A stretch of 28,459 nt of DNA from an uncultured Collinsella sp. (GTDB lineage: Bacteria > Actinomycetota > Coriobacteriia > Coriobacteriales > Coriobacteriaceae). How positions within the stretch are numbered: the first letter of the stretch is position 1; each line of letters starts with the position of its first letter. The stretch covers positions 1-28,459 of the forward strand of contig UQZL01000028.1 of the NCBI GenBank assembly GCA_900545605.1, written 5' to 3'. Shown piece after piece: positions 16,725 to 24,643 of this stretch. Below the pieces are notes generated by a model. The model searched no databases and was not told where the DNA came from. It saw only the letters and a program-made list of their open reading frames with translations. The position numbers and the translations under genes were made by a program.

Positions 16725-17584
16725 TACTTGAGCACCCAATTATCGAAAGATAGACCATAGCTTGAATACTTGTCGCAGAGATCCTTAACCGTACCGTCAT
16801 CGTAGAGTGCCTTGAGCGACTCGGTCACGGCGTCGGCCGACTTGGTGTCGCCCTTCTTAAAGCCGACGGCGTAGTGCTCGCTGGACAGCGGCTCATCAAG
16901 CTGCGTATAAGCATCGGGCTTGGCGGCAAGCTGATACTGGGCAATCGAAAGGTCGCAAGCCACGGCATCGACCGCGCCGCTCTCGAGCTGCATAAACGCC
17001 GTGTTGTACTCACCGATGGTGTCGAGCGTGGCAAACGTCGCCGCCAGATCCTTCTGGTCACCCTCAAGCACATCCTGCGCAGCGGAATCGGTCTGGGTAA
17101 TCACGGTCTTGCCGGCAAGATCGTCCCAGCTCTTGATGCCTGCATCCTTCTTTACCACCAGCACCTGCTCGTTGAGCATGTACGGCTCGGAGAACGTGTA
17201 GTCGTCCTCGCGGCCCTCCATGGTAAAGCCGTTCCAGATACAGTTGATGGCGCCCGAGTTGAGCAGCGTATCCTTGGCATCCCAGTCGATGGCCTCGTAT
17301 TTGACCTCCCAGCCCTGCTTATCGGCAACAGCCTTGGCCAGATCGAGATCAAAGCCGGTGTACTCGCCATCGTCGCCCACAAAGCCGTACGGAGGATAGG
17401 ACTTATCAAAGCCCACCACGAGCTTCTTGGACTCCGCAGCGCCCTTCACATCCTTGGCCGCGGCAGAGCCAGCAGCGGAGCCCTTGCCGGCACCACCGCC
17501 GCAACCGACAAGACCAAGGCCAAGCACCGTAGCGAGCGAGCCGGCTAGACCAACAAACTGACGACGAGACATATCGGTGTTCAT
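16724..17584 (-). CDS. Amino-acid ABC transporter substrate-binding lipoprotein
   Basis: The 286-residue protein is a family 3 extracellular solute-binding protein. Its N-terminus MNTDMSRRQFVGLAG carries a twin-arginine motif (SRRQF, residues 6-10) and a lipobox LVGC with Cys28, so it is probably exported by Tat and lipid-anchored. After a Gly/Ala/Ser linker the binding fold starts with VVGFDKSYPPYGF and GFDLDLAKAVADKQG, followed by NGFTMEGREDDYTFSEPY, typical of glutamine/cystine-type receptors. The exact amino acid is not evident. AGGGGGG before ATG 17584 supports the start. First gene of the operon; its promoter and a candidate operator lie in the 5' region. Confidence 0.93.
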   Translation of the reverse strand: MNTDMSRRQFVGLAGSLATVLGLGLVGCGGGAGKGSAAGSAAAKDVKGAAESKKLVVGFDKSYPPYGFVGDDGEYTGFDLDLAKAVADKQGWEVKYEAIDWDAKDTLLNSGAINCIWNGFTMEGREDDYTFSEPYMLNEQVLVVKKDAGIKSWDDLAGKTVITQTDSAAQDVLEGDQKDLAATFATLDTIGEYNTAFMQLESGAVDAVACDLSIAQYQLAAKPDAYTQLDEPLSSEHYAVGFKKGDTKSADAVTESLKALYDDGTVKDLCDKYSSYGLSFDNWVLK

Positions 17585-17602
17585 GGTATCCCCCCTTGAT
17601 GG

Positions 17603-17622
17603 CACTTTAGTTAAGTAAAGTG
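17603..17622 (-). promoter_or_regulatory. Candidate operator in the ABC operon leader
   Basis: CACTTTAGTTAAGTAAAGTG has perfect 7-bp arms and lies between the expected transcription start (about 17634) and the first gene. Another half-site, CACTTTAG (17647-17654), lies inside the promoter spacer. The repeated half-site suggests cooperative repression. Confidence 0.5.
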
Positions 17623-17640
17623 ATTCGTGTAACGTCCAGA

Positions 17641-17669
17641 ATCATACACTTTAGCGTGATAGAGCACAA
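17641..17669 (-). promoter_or_regulatory. Promoter of the amino-acid ABC operon
   Basis: On the minus strand TTGTGC (17664-17669) and TATGAT (17641-17646) are exactly 17 bases apart. The -10 matches five of six; the -35 matches only the TTG. Confidence 0.6.
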
Positions 17670-17676
17670 GGCGAGT

Positions 17677-17815
17677 TTGCCCGCCGCGTGAGGGGTGTGG
17701 GGGTTAAGTTTCCTGCTCTACAGTCCTGCTCACGACGGAGGCCACATTAAGTGGCCTCCTGTTCGTGCGGAACTCGCGATAAACTTAACCCCCACACCCC
17801 TCACGCGGCGGGCAA
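17677..17815. repeat. 139-bp element with 35-bp perfect inverted ends
   Basis: Bases 17677-17711 and 17781-17815 are perfect reverse complements over 35 bases (left end TTGCCCGCCGCGTGAGGGG). Nested inside, GGAGGCCAC (17737-17745) pairs with GTGGCCTCC (17751-17759). The whole unit can fold into a long cruciform or hairpin. It holds no gene and no obvious target duplication. It sits in the 338-base gap between the ABC operon and the rRNA methyltransferase gene. It could be a miniature mobile element, a strong bidirectional terminator-like barrier, or a REP-like repeat. Confidence 0.85.
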
Positions 17816-17879
17816 CCGTCGTTGGGCTTATCGCTAACACGATTAAACCGCTTGCATATCGTCTGCTGGCTTGGCACGG

Positions 17880-17885
17880 TACAAT
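17880..17885 (+). promoter_or_regulatory. Possible -10 box of the rRNA methyltransferase gene
   Basis: TACAAT matches five of six bases of a -10 box and lies 38 bases upstream of the start codon. No convincing -35 box is seen at the proper distance. Confidence 0.35.
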
Positions 17886-17922
17886 ACTTGCAGCTTTAAT
17901 TCATGAATTAGTGGAGTTATTG

Positions 17923-19371
17923 ATGGCAGAATCTCGTGCGGAGCGTAGGGCTCGTCGTGCTTTGGTGGAGGCGGTTGAGGGGTCGAAGGAGGAGAAATCT
18001 TCTACGAAATCCAAGTCTTCTAAAGCTGCAAAAAGCAAATCGGCTAAGGGCAAGGCTAAGGCCAAGCGTCCCGGCTCTCGTCGGAACGAGGATAAGGCAT
18101 CTCAGACTCGCTCCAAGCGCCCGTATAAGAATCCGGCTCCGTCTGCGCGCAAGGCCGTTGATCCCAAGTCTCCTTGTTCCATCATGAAAGCTTGCGGTGG
18201 GTGTACAGCGCTCAATCGTCCTTATAAGAAGCAGCTCGCCGCCAAGCAGGCTGCTATGGAGGAGCTTTTTGCTTCGCTTTGTGAGCGTGAGGGCATTGCT
18301 GTAGATCCTATTCGTGGCATGGGTGTCACCCTGGGCGACCCGGGCAAATATCCTGCGCCGCGCGGTTTTCGCCATAAGGCCGCCACTCCCTTTGCTCCCG
18401 GTAAGGAGGGCGCTGTCCGTTGCGGTTTCTTTGAGCGCGGCACGCACAAGATCGTTGCCGTACCCGAATGCCCCGTCGAGGCACCGGGCGCCCGTCAGAT
18501 TCTCAACGGCATCGCACGCGAAGCTGAGCGGCTGCATATTCCCGCCTTTAATGAGGACAAGCATCTTGGTTTGCTTCGCTATGCCGTCGTCCGCTGCGGT
18601 TGGCGTACCGACCAGGTCATGGTCACGCTCGTGACCGCTCAGCGCGACTTGCCGCATGCGCAGGAGTTCTTTGAGGCTGTCGCCGCACTCGATCCGCGCA
18701 TCGTCACCGTCGCCCAAAACATCAACGGACGCCCCGGCAACGCCATCCTCGGCGAGGAAACCCGCATCGTGTATGGCGCCGAATGCATGCGCGACCAGCT
18801 GCTCGGCTGCGAATTCGACATCTCCCCCACCGCGTTTTATCAGACCAACCCGCAACAGACCGAGCTGCTCTATCAGCTCGCTATCGACGGCATGGATTTG
18901 CACCAGGGCGATGTGCTCATGGATGCCTACTGTGGCAGCGGTACCATCGGTCTTTGCGCAGCTAAAGATGCCCAGAACAAGGGTATCGGCATTATGCTGC
19001 TCGGCGTTGAGCGCAACCCGGCGGGCATTGCCGACGCACGTCGCAATGCCGAGCTCAACGGCCTCACCCGCAGCGCTTGGTTTATGGCCGACGACGCCAC
19101 CGACTACATCCTGGATGCCGCCGACAACAACGAACGCGTCGACGTTCTTTCCATCGACCCGCCGCGCGCCGGCTCCACGCCCGAGTTCCTCGAAGCTGCC
19201 TGCGCACTTAAGCCGCGCCGCATCACCTATATCAGCTGCAACCCCGTGACCCAAGAGCGCGACCTGCACCAGCTCCTCGACGGAGGCTATCGCCTGCTCA
19301 AGATCACGCCAGTCGACATGTTCCCTCACACCGACCACACCGAAACCGTAGCGGTCCTCGAACGCCGCTAA
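17923..19371 (+). CDS. 23S rRNA (uracil-5-)-methyltransferase, RlmD/TrmA-type
   Basis: This 482-residue SAM-dependent enzyme would methylate C5 of a uridine in rRNA (or tRNA; subfamily not certain). It has four cluster cysteines (Cys85, Cys91, Cys94 in CGGC, and Cys183), the SAM motif DAYCGSGTIGL (334-344), DPPRAG (412-417), and the catalytic Cys439 in YISCNPVTQERD, with a terminal PHTDHTETVAVL. In place of a TRAM domain the N-terminus (1-80) is a Lys/Arg/Ser-rich low-complexity extension, probably RNA-binding. The ATG at 17923 has GTGGAG upstream; in-frame codons back to 17695 run through the palindromic element. The first half uses many T-ending codons, whereas the second half is strongly C-ending. 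Confidence 0.92.
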   Translation: MAESRAERRARRALVEAVEGSKEEKSSTKSKSSKAAKSKSAKGKAKAKRPGSRRNEDKASQTRSKRPYKNPAPSARKAVDPKSPCSIMKACGGCTALNRPYKKQLAAKQAAMEELFASLCEREGIAVDPIRGMGVTLGDPGKYPAPRGFRHKAATPFAPGKEGAVRCGFFERGTHKIVAVPECPVEAPGARQILNGIAREAERLHIPAFNEDKHLGLLRYAVVRCGWRTDQVMVTLVTAQRDLPHAQEFFEAVAALDPRIVTVAQNINGRPGNAILGEETRIVYGAECMRDQLLGCEFDISPTAFYQTNPQQTELLYQLAIDGMDLHQGDVLMDAYCGSGTIGLCAAKDAQNKGIGIMLLGVERNPAGIADARRNAELNGLTRSAWFMADDATDYILDAADNNERVDVLSIDPPRAGSTPEFLEAACALKPRRITYISCNPVTQERDLHQLLDGGYRLLKITPVDMFPHTDHTETVAVLERR

Positions 19372-19399
19372 CCAACCTCAGTAGATTTTTGGGACAAGA

Positions 19400-19429
19400 A
19401 AGGGGGCGACCCGCCTGGGCCGCCCCCTT
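19400..19429. terminator. Terminator between methyltransferase and PHP genes
   Basis: AAGGGGGCG (19400-19408) pairs with CGCCCCCTT (19421-19429), with CCC/GGG stacking inside the loop. It separates two convergent genes. Confidence 0.8.
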
Positions 19430-19449
19430 CGCTTGGTTTATAAACTCCG

Positions 19450-20271
19450 CTACATCCCATTGCGCAGATCGCACACGCCGGCTGCCGCCATCTCGCACAG
19501 CAGCGTCTCGCGGTCGCGCGTCACGATCAAATCCAGTGGGAAGTGAATCTCGTCGAGCATCTTGCGCGCGTGATCGAGCTTGCCAATGGCCATGCCAATG
19601 TGGGCATCGGTCGACACGCCAATGCCCACGCCCAGCTCGGCGCAGCGCTCGGCAATCTTGCGGCATACGGCCCAATGCTCAGTGTCGACACCGTGTTCAA
19701 GACTATGGTTGTTGATCTCGATAATCTTGTGCTTGGCCTTAGCTGCCAACAGCACCTCGTCGATATCGAACGGCACGCCCGAACGCCCCGTGTGACCCAG
19801 CATGAACACCTTGGGGTGCTCCAGGGCATTGATATACATCTCGGTCGTCTGGGCCAGCGTCGCGCCCTCAGCAATCTGCGGATTATGCACGCTCGCAACC
19901 AAATAATCCAAATTACGCGTAACCAAATCGAACAGCGAATGCTGACGGCTGTACGAATCGCCGGCAATATCGAGCGTGACAGGAGTGTCCTCGCCAAACA
20001 GGCTTCCGTCCAGCGAAACGATATCGGCCTCGGCACCACGCAGCACCAGCACGCCGCTCCAAATGCGCGGCCAGATATCCTGGTTGATAAAGAACTGGTA
20101 ACTGCGCAGGTCATTGGGGCAAGCCGTAACCATAGAGCTCAAATGGTCGGCAGATCCGAGCACCTGCAGACCACGCTCTGCCGCCCAGTACACATTCTCC
20201 TCAATGGTCGAATATGCATGCGCAGAGAACATCGTATGGGTATGAATGTCACAAGAAAGCAGGTAGGGCAT
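19450..20271 (-). CDS. PHP-domain metal-dependent phosphoesterase (YcdX-like)
   Basis: The 273-residue protein starts MPYLLSCDIHTHTMFSAHAY, with metal ligands Asp8, His10 and His12 of the PHP fold. Further ligand-bearing segments are GSADHLSSM, RGAEADI, SVHNPQI, HTGRSG, EINNHSLEH and STDAHIG. The layout matches YcdX-type single-domain PHP phosphatases rather than DNA polymerase PHP domains. The substrate is unknown; relatives cleave small phosphomonoesters such as histidinol phosphate or pyridoxal phosphate. AAGGAGACC before the ATG makes the start secure. It lies 165 bases after the aminotransferase gene on the same strand; I see nothing convincing in that gap. Confidence 0.9.
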   Translation of the reverse strand: MPYLLSCDIHTHTMFSAHAYSTIEENVYWAAERGLQVLGSADHLSSMVTACPNDLRSYQFFINQDIWPRIWSGVLVLRGAEADIVSLDGSLFGEDTPVTLDIAGDSYSRQHSLFDLVTRNLDYLVASVHNPQIAEGATLAQTTEMYINALEHPKVFMLGHTGRSGVPFDIDEVLLAAKAKHKIIEINNHSLEHGVDTEHWAVCRKIAERCAELGVGIGVSTDAHIGMAIGKLDHARKMLDEIHFPLDLIVTRDRETLLCEMAAAGVCDLRNGM

Positions 20272-20436
20272 CAGGTCTCCTTATCTGGCACGGCCGTCGC
20301 TTATATTCATTGTACGCATAGCCTTCGATAGTCGTAAAACCACTCCATCCCAAAGACACAACGTCCATGACAACGGGGTCCGGCTTAACACCAAACCCCG
20401 TTTCACGTAAAACATTGTAGGCAGAGCGCTTTACTT

Positions 20437-21621
20437 TTAACGATACTCGTCCGCCAACTGTTTCCAAGCGGGTAGCGAATTGACAATCGTTTCGTAGCTC
20501 ACGCAATAGCCCAGGCGGAACCAACCCGGCATACCAAAGCTGTCCGAGGGAACCGCAAGCAACTCATACTTCTTTGCGCGCTCGCAAAACGCATTCGCAT
20601 CGGGCTCCAATGCTTTCACCCATAGGTAGAACGCGCCATCCGGCTCAACATAGGTGTAGCCATACTCCGCTAGTGCGTCGGTAAGCGCGGTGCGGTTGCG
20701 TGCATAGGCCTCAACGTCACTCGGCTCATCGATGCAGTCGATAATTACGCGCTGAAAGAGCGCCGGCGCGCACACGAAGCCCAGCGTACGGGCGGCACCG
20801 GCAACGGCCGGCATCAGACGGGCAGCCTGCGGATTGGTGTTGGGAACCAAGATCCACCCCACGCGCTCACCCGGCAGCGACAGCGACTTGGAATACGAGT
20901 AGCACACGATGGTGTGCTCGTAGATCGAGGGCACCCAAGGCACCTCGGCACCGTACACGATCTCGCGGTACGGCTCATCCGAGATGAGCATAATCGGATT
21001 CTCGGGATCGCGCTGAGCGTTGGCCTCGCGCAGAACATTGGCCAGTCGCGCCAGCGTGTCGCGCGTATATACGGCACCGGTCGGGTTGTTGGGCGAGTCG
21101 ATAATGACGGCTGCCGTCTTGTCGGTGATCGCCTTGAATACGTTATCCACGCTCAGCTGGAATGTGTCCTCGTTGGCAAGCGCCTCGACACACGTGCAGC
21201 CGGCCTTCTCAATCCAAACGCGATACTCCGGAAAGTACGGGGCGATAACAATAACCTCGTCGCCCGGATTCGTAACGGCGTTGAGCGCGCAGGTGAGCGA
21301 AGCCGCGGCACCCACCGTCATAAAGACGTCTTTGCCCTCATAGCTCGTGCCAAAGCGGCGGTTGAGCGATTCGGCCACAGCGGCACGACATTGCGGCAGG
21401 CCCGGTGCGGGCGTGTAGCCGTGCAGCTGGTCGCTCGGCAGCTCCAGGGCCTTCTTAATGGACTCCGCCACAGCAGCGGGTGCCGGAACGCTCGGATTGC
21501 CCAGCGAAAAATCGAATACGTTTTCCGCACCGATCTGCGCCTTGCGCTCAAGGCCATAGCTAAAAATCTCACGGATGATGGAGCTTTCCGCACCGCGAGC
21601 ATACATAGTTTCGTTGATCAT
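20437..21621 (-). CDS. PLP-dependent aminotransferase, class I/II
   Basis: The 394-residue protein has the fold type I pattern: the GYTPAPGLPQCRAAVAESL segment, the cofactor-contact SPNNPTG (about 176-182), SDEPYRE with the pyridine-nitrogen Asp and an active-site Tyr (about 214-220), and the Schiff-base Lys in SYSKSLSLPGERVGW (about Lys245). A C-terminal Arg in FRLGYC should bind the substrate carboxylate. It resembles aspartate or aromatic aminotransferases of the AspB group; the amino acid is not assignable by eye. AAGGGGAA before ATG 21621 supports the start; the frame upstream to 21720 enters a palindromic repeat. Confidence 0.92.
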   Translation of the reverse strand: MINETMYARGAESSIIREIFSYGLERKAQIGAENVFDFSLGNPSVPAPAAVAESIKKALELPSDQLHGYTPAPGLPQCRAAVAESLNRRFGTSYEGKDVFMTVGAAASLTCALNAVTNPGDEVIVIAPYFPEYRVWIEKAGCTCVEALANEDTFQLSVDNVFKAITDKTAAVIIDSPNNPTGAVYTRDTLARLANVLREANAQRDPENPIMLISDEPYREIVYGAEVPWVPSIYEHTIVCYSYSKSLSLPGERVGWILVPNTNPQAARLMPAVAGAARTLGFVCAPALFQRVIIDCIDEPSDVEAYARNRTALTDALAEYGYTYVEPDGAFYLWVKALEPDANAFCERAKKYELLAVPSDSFGMPGWFRLGYCVSYETIVNSLPAWKQLADEYR

Positions 21622-21680
21622 CTGTTCCCCTTTCGCATAGGCGCTATTGTACGCTTTAGCCGAGCAAAGTGCCGCAGCAA

Positions 21681-21742
21681 TGTTGATTGGGGACAGACTT
21701 AAATGCGTGAAAACGCTCATTTAAGTCTGTCCCCAATCAACA
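21681..21742. repeat. GGGACAG hairpin repeat, subtype C
   Basis: TGTTGATTGGGGACAGACTT and the following AAATG (21681-21705) are perfectly complementary to 21718-21742 around a 12-base loop. It lies in the 189-base gap between the aminotransferase start and the ftsH terminator. Here the GGGGACAG core is part of the stem rather than the loop. Confidence 0.85.
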
Positions 21743-21767
21743 GACGGCCCCATATCGCTCAAAAGAA

Positions 21768-21799
21768 AAAGCCTCCGCAGGTTTCCCCGCGGAGGCTTT
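21768..21799 (-). terminator. Terminator of the hpt-ftsH transcript
   Basis: AAAGCCTCCGC (21768-21778) pairs with GCGGAGGCTTT (21789-21799). On the minus strand the stem is followed by a T-rich run (TTTTTCTTTT), a standard intrinsic terminator. Confidence 0.92.
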
Positions 21800-21810
21800 C
21801 GCCACAAAGA

Positions 21811-23946
21811 CTATTTGTCGGCGTCGGTGTCGGCATCGACGACGGCATGGTCATCGTCAGCATCATCGGATGCGGCTTCGGCATCCTCCTGCATGGCCGC
21901 CTGCGCAAAGGCCGCGGCATCAGCCGCCAGCTCCTCCTCGCTCATTCGAGGCACGCGCTTCTTGGTCGGCATGCCGGCCGCCTTGGCATTGCGCTCCTCC
22001 TTGGCCGCCAGGATATCGCCCTCGCGCTCAAGGTAGGCATTCCACTCGTTGTCGAGCAGGGCGTTCACGGCGTCGCCCTCGACGGTCTCGCGCTCAAGCA
22101 GCACCTTCGCCATCAGATCGAGCTGATCGCGACGGGCGTCCAGAATCTCGACCGCACGACGATGGGCCTCACGCATAATGCGCTGGACCTCGATATCAAT
22201 GCGGCGCGCCGTCTCCTCGGAGTAATCCTGGTGATCGGCGTAATCGCGACCAAGGAACACCTGATGTTGCGCCTCGCCAAACACTTGCGTGCCCAGCTCC
22301 TCGCTCATGCCCAGGCGCGTGACCATCTCGCGCGCCATCTTGGTTGCGCGCTCCAGATCGTTGCTCGCGCCCGACGTGATGTCATCGCACATGAGCTCCT
22401 CGGCAACGCGACCGCCCAAGAACACGGCGAGCTCGTCGAGCATCTCGTTCTTGGTCTTGAGGAAGTGGTCCTCCTGCGGAAGCTGCAGCGTGTAGCCCAG
22501 CGCCTGGCCGCGGCTGACGATCGAGATCTTGTGGACCGGATCGGAGTGCTCCAGGATGTGACCCACCAGGGCGTGACCGCTCTCGTGGTAGGCAATCGTG
22601 GTGCGCTCGGCCTCGGTCATCACGCGACCCTTGCGCTGCGGTCCGGCAATCACGCGCTCCATCGATTCCTCGACCTCGTCCATCGAGATCACGGAACGAT
22701 GGCGGCGGGCAGCCAACAGCGCAGACTCGTTGAGCAGATTTGCCAGATCGGCACCAGTGAAGCCAACGGTCATCTGGGCGAGCTTCTCAAACTTAACGTC
22801 CTCGTCCATCGGCTTGTTCTCGGCATGCACGCGCAAGATCTGCTCGCGGCCCTTCACATCCGGACGGTCGACCGTAACCTGACGGTCAAAACGACTGGGA
22901 CGCAGCAGCGCCGGATCCAGAATGTCGGGGCGGTTGGTGGCGGCGATCAGGATGACCGACTCGCTTTCCTCAAAGCCGTCCATCTCGACCAGCAGCTGGT
23001 TGAGCGTCTGCTCGCGCTCGTCGTGACCGCCGCCCAAGCCAGCTCCGCGCTGACGTCCCACGGCATCGATCTCATCGATGAAGATGATCGACGGGGCCTG
23101 GGACTTGGCCTCCTTAAAGAGGTCACGCACACGGCTGGCGCCGACACCTACGAACATCTCGACAAAGTCGGAACCCGAGATGCTAAAGAACGGCACGCCC
23201 GCCTCGCCGGCAACGGCCTTGGCCAGCAGCGTTTTACCGGTGCCCGGAGGGCCAACCAGCAACACGCCACGCGGGATCTTGGCGCCCAGCTTGCGATAGC
23301 GATCCGGATCGCTCAAAAAGTCACGGATCTCCTCGAGCTCCTCGACTGCCTCGTCCACGCCGGCAACGTCTTCAAACTTGACCTTGGGGCGTGTGGCCTC
23401 GTTGGTCTTGGCGTTGGTCTTGCCAAACTGCATGTTCCTGTTGTTGGCGCCCATCATCTGGCGCATAAAGTAGAACATGATGGCGATAAGGGCGATCGTC
23501 GGAAGCACACTCATCGCCAAGTCGCCCCAAAAATCGGGATCGTTGGTGTTGACGATGTACTTGGTATCGGGGTGCTCCGCCATGAGCTCGGCAAGCGAAT
23601 CGGAGCCGACATAGGTCGAGGAGAAGCTCTTGAGCTCGCTCGTATCGCCCTTGTCCTTCTTCGTCTTCCAGTAATGACCCGTCACGCTTCCGTCTTGAAC
23701 CGTATAGGTCAGATCTTCGACGCGATCCTGCTTGATGGCGCTCACCATCTCGCTCGTCGCGAGCTTAACGGTATTGCTGGAATTGGCAAAGCCGGAGCCC
23801 ATGTTAAAGAAGGCGTAGCCCAGAAGCGCGCAAGCCAAAATAAAATACAGCCAGCCCGTACGCGTGGGCTTCTTGCCTCCGGGCATCCCCGGGATCTTAG
23901 GCTCCCGGGGAGTCTGGGAATTGTTATCGTTATGGTCGTCGGGCAT
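21811..23946 (-). CDS. ftsH: ATP-dependent zinc metalloprotease FtsH
   Basis: FtsH is a membrane AAA+ protease that degrades misfolded membrane proteins and short-lived regulators. The 711-residue protein has two membrane helices (about 31-49 and 146-163) around an extracytoplasmic domain, Walker A GPPGTGKT (232-239), Walker B IIFIDEID (287-294), the arginine-finger region and the zinc motif HESGH (454-458), with Asp530 as the likely third ligand. The region usually written LRPGRFDR reads LRPSRFDR (348-355), an unusual Gly-to-Ser change. The C-terminus is a long acidic Asp/Ala-rich tail. Its ATG is one base after the hpt stop, so the two are coupled; GGAGG lies about 12 bases upstream, inside hpt. 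Confidence 0.97.
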   Translation of the reverse strand: MPDDHNDNNSQTPREPKIPGMPGGKKPTRTGWLYFILACALLGYAFFNMGSGFANSSNTVKLATSEMVSAIKQDRVEDLTYTVQDGSVTGHYWKTKKDKGDTSELKSFSSTYVGSDSLAELMAEHPDTKYIVNTNDPDFWGDLAMSVLPTIALIAIMFYFMRQMMGANNRNMQFGKTNAKTNEATRPKVKFEDVAGVDEAVEELEEIRDFLSDPDRYRKLGAKIPRGVLLVGPPGTGKTLLAKAVAGEAGVPFFSISGSDFVEMFVGVGASRVRDLFKEAKSQAPSIIFIDEIDAVGRQRGAGLGGGHDEREQTLNQLLVEMDGFEESESVILIAATNRPDILDPALLRPSRFDRQVTVDRPDVKGREQILRVHAENKPMDEDVKFEKLAQMTVGFTGADLANLLNESALLAARRHRSVISMDEVEESMERVIAGPQRKGRVMTEAERTTIAYHESGHALVGHILEHSDPVHKISIVSRGQALGYTLQLPQEDHFLKTKNEMLDELAVFLGGRVAEELMCDDITSGASNDLERATKMAREMVTRLGMSEELGTQVFGEAQHQVFLGRDYADHQDYSEETARRIDIEVQRIMREAHRRAVEILDARRDQLDLMAKVLLERETVEGDAVNALLDNEWNAYLEREGDILAAKEERNAKAAGMPTKKRVPRMSEEELAADAAAFAQAAMQEDAEAASDDADDDHAVVDADTDADK

Positions 23947-23947
23947 C

Positions 23948-24496
23948 TTACGAATAAACCTCCGGTTTCAAAATGCCCAGATACGGAAGGTTACGATAGC
24001 GCTCGGCATAGTCGAGGCCGTAGCCCACCACAAAGGCATCGGGGCAATGGGTTCCAACATACTTGGGCGTGATGGCCGAGACGCGGTCCTCAACGTCCTT
24101 CCACAGGAAGGCGGCGACCTCCAGAGAAGCGGGCTTGCGGCTCTCGAGGTTCTTCATCAGATACTTGAGCGTCAGGCCCGAGTCCAGAATGTCCTCGACG
24201 ATCAGCACGTCGCGACCGCGGATGTCGATATCCAGGTCCTTAATGATACGCACGATACCCGAGGACTTCACACCGTCGCCATAGCTCGAAACAGCCATGA
24301 AATCGATGTTGGTCGGCAGCTCGATCTTGCGCATCAGGTCGCCCATAAAGACCACGGCGCCGCGTAGGACCGCGATCAGCACCAGATCCTTACCCGCGTA
24401 GTCGCGCGTAATCTCCTCGCCCAGGCGAGAGACGATACCGTCGATATCCTCCTGCGTAAACAGAACCTTCTCGATATCCGGATGTTGAGAAGCCAT
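23948..24496 (-). CDS. hpt: Hypoxanthine phosphoribosyltransferase
   Basis: Hpt salvages hypoxanthine and guanine using PRPP to form IMP and GMP. The 182-residue length is typical. The PRPP-binding motif VLIVEDILDSGLTL is at 97-110, the flexible-loop region DFMAVSSYGDG at 65-75, and the base-binding GYGLDYAERYRNLPYLGIL segment is near the C-terminus. AAAGGG precedes the ATG at 24496. It sits between tilS and ftsH, as in many Gram-positive bacteria. A possible promoter lies about 57 bases upstream. Confidence 0.96.
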   Translation of the reverse strand: MASQHPDIEKVLFTQEDIDGIVSRLGEEITRDYAGKDLVLIAVLRGAVVFMGDLMRKIELPTNIDFMAVSSYGDGVKSSGIVRIIKDLDIDIRGRDVLIVEDILDSGLTLKYLMKNLESRKPASLEVAAFLWKDVEDRVSAITPKYVGTHCPDAFVVGYGLDYAERYRNLPYLGILKPEVYS

Positions 24497-24552
24497 GACA
24501 ACCCTTTCTTGTGCTTATCGCCCACACACCGCCGTATGGACGCGAACTTCAC

Positions 24553-24582
24553 ATTCTAGCAGCGCACGGGGAATATTTTCCA
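24553..24582 (-). promoter_or_regulatory. Candidate promoter of hpt-ftsH
   Basis: On the minus strand TGGAAA (24577-24582) and TAGAAT (24553-24558) are 18 bases apart, matching the consensus at four and five of six positions. It lies in the 147-base gap after tilS, so hpt-ftsH may be transcribed independently of it. Confidence 0.5.
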
Positions 24583-24643
24583 GCCCGTACGCCATCAGCG
24601 CGGGAATACCGTCAACGCCGCACAGAAAAGCTGGTACGAGGGG

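Noticed and set aside
17695..17922. N-terminal extension of the rRNA methyltransferase by 76 codons
   Set aside because: It reads through the 139-bp palindromic element and the possible -10 box, with no ribosome-binding site.
20249..20524. 91-codon minus-strand frame covering the gap between aminotransferase and PHP genes
   Set aside because: It overlaps both neighbours, and its only internal start has no ribosome-binding site; no domain is seen.
21703..24072. 789-codon open frame on the plus strand opposite ftsH
   Set aside because: It runs through a terminator and the hpt boundary and encodes no recognisable fold; ftsH is unmistakable on the other strand.
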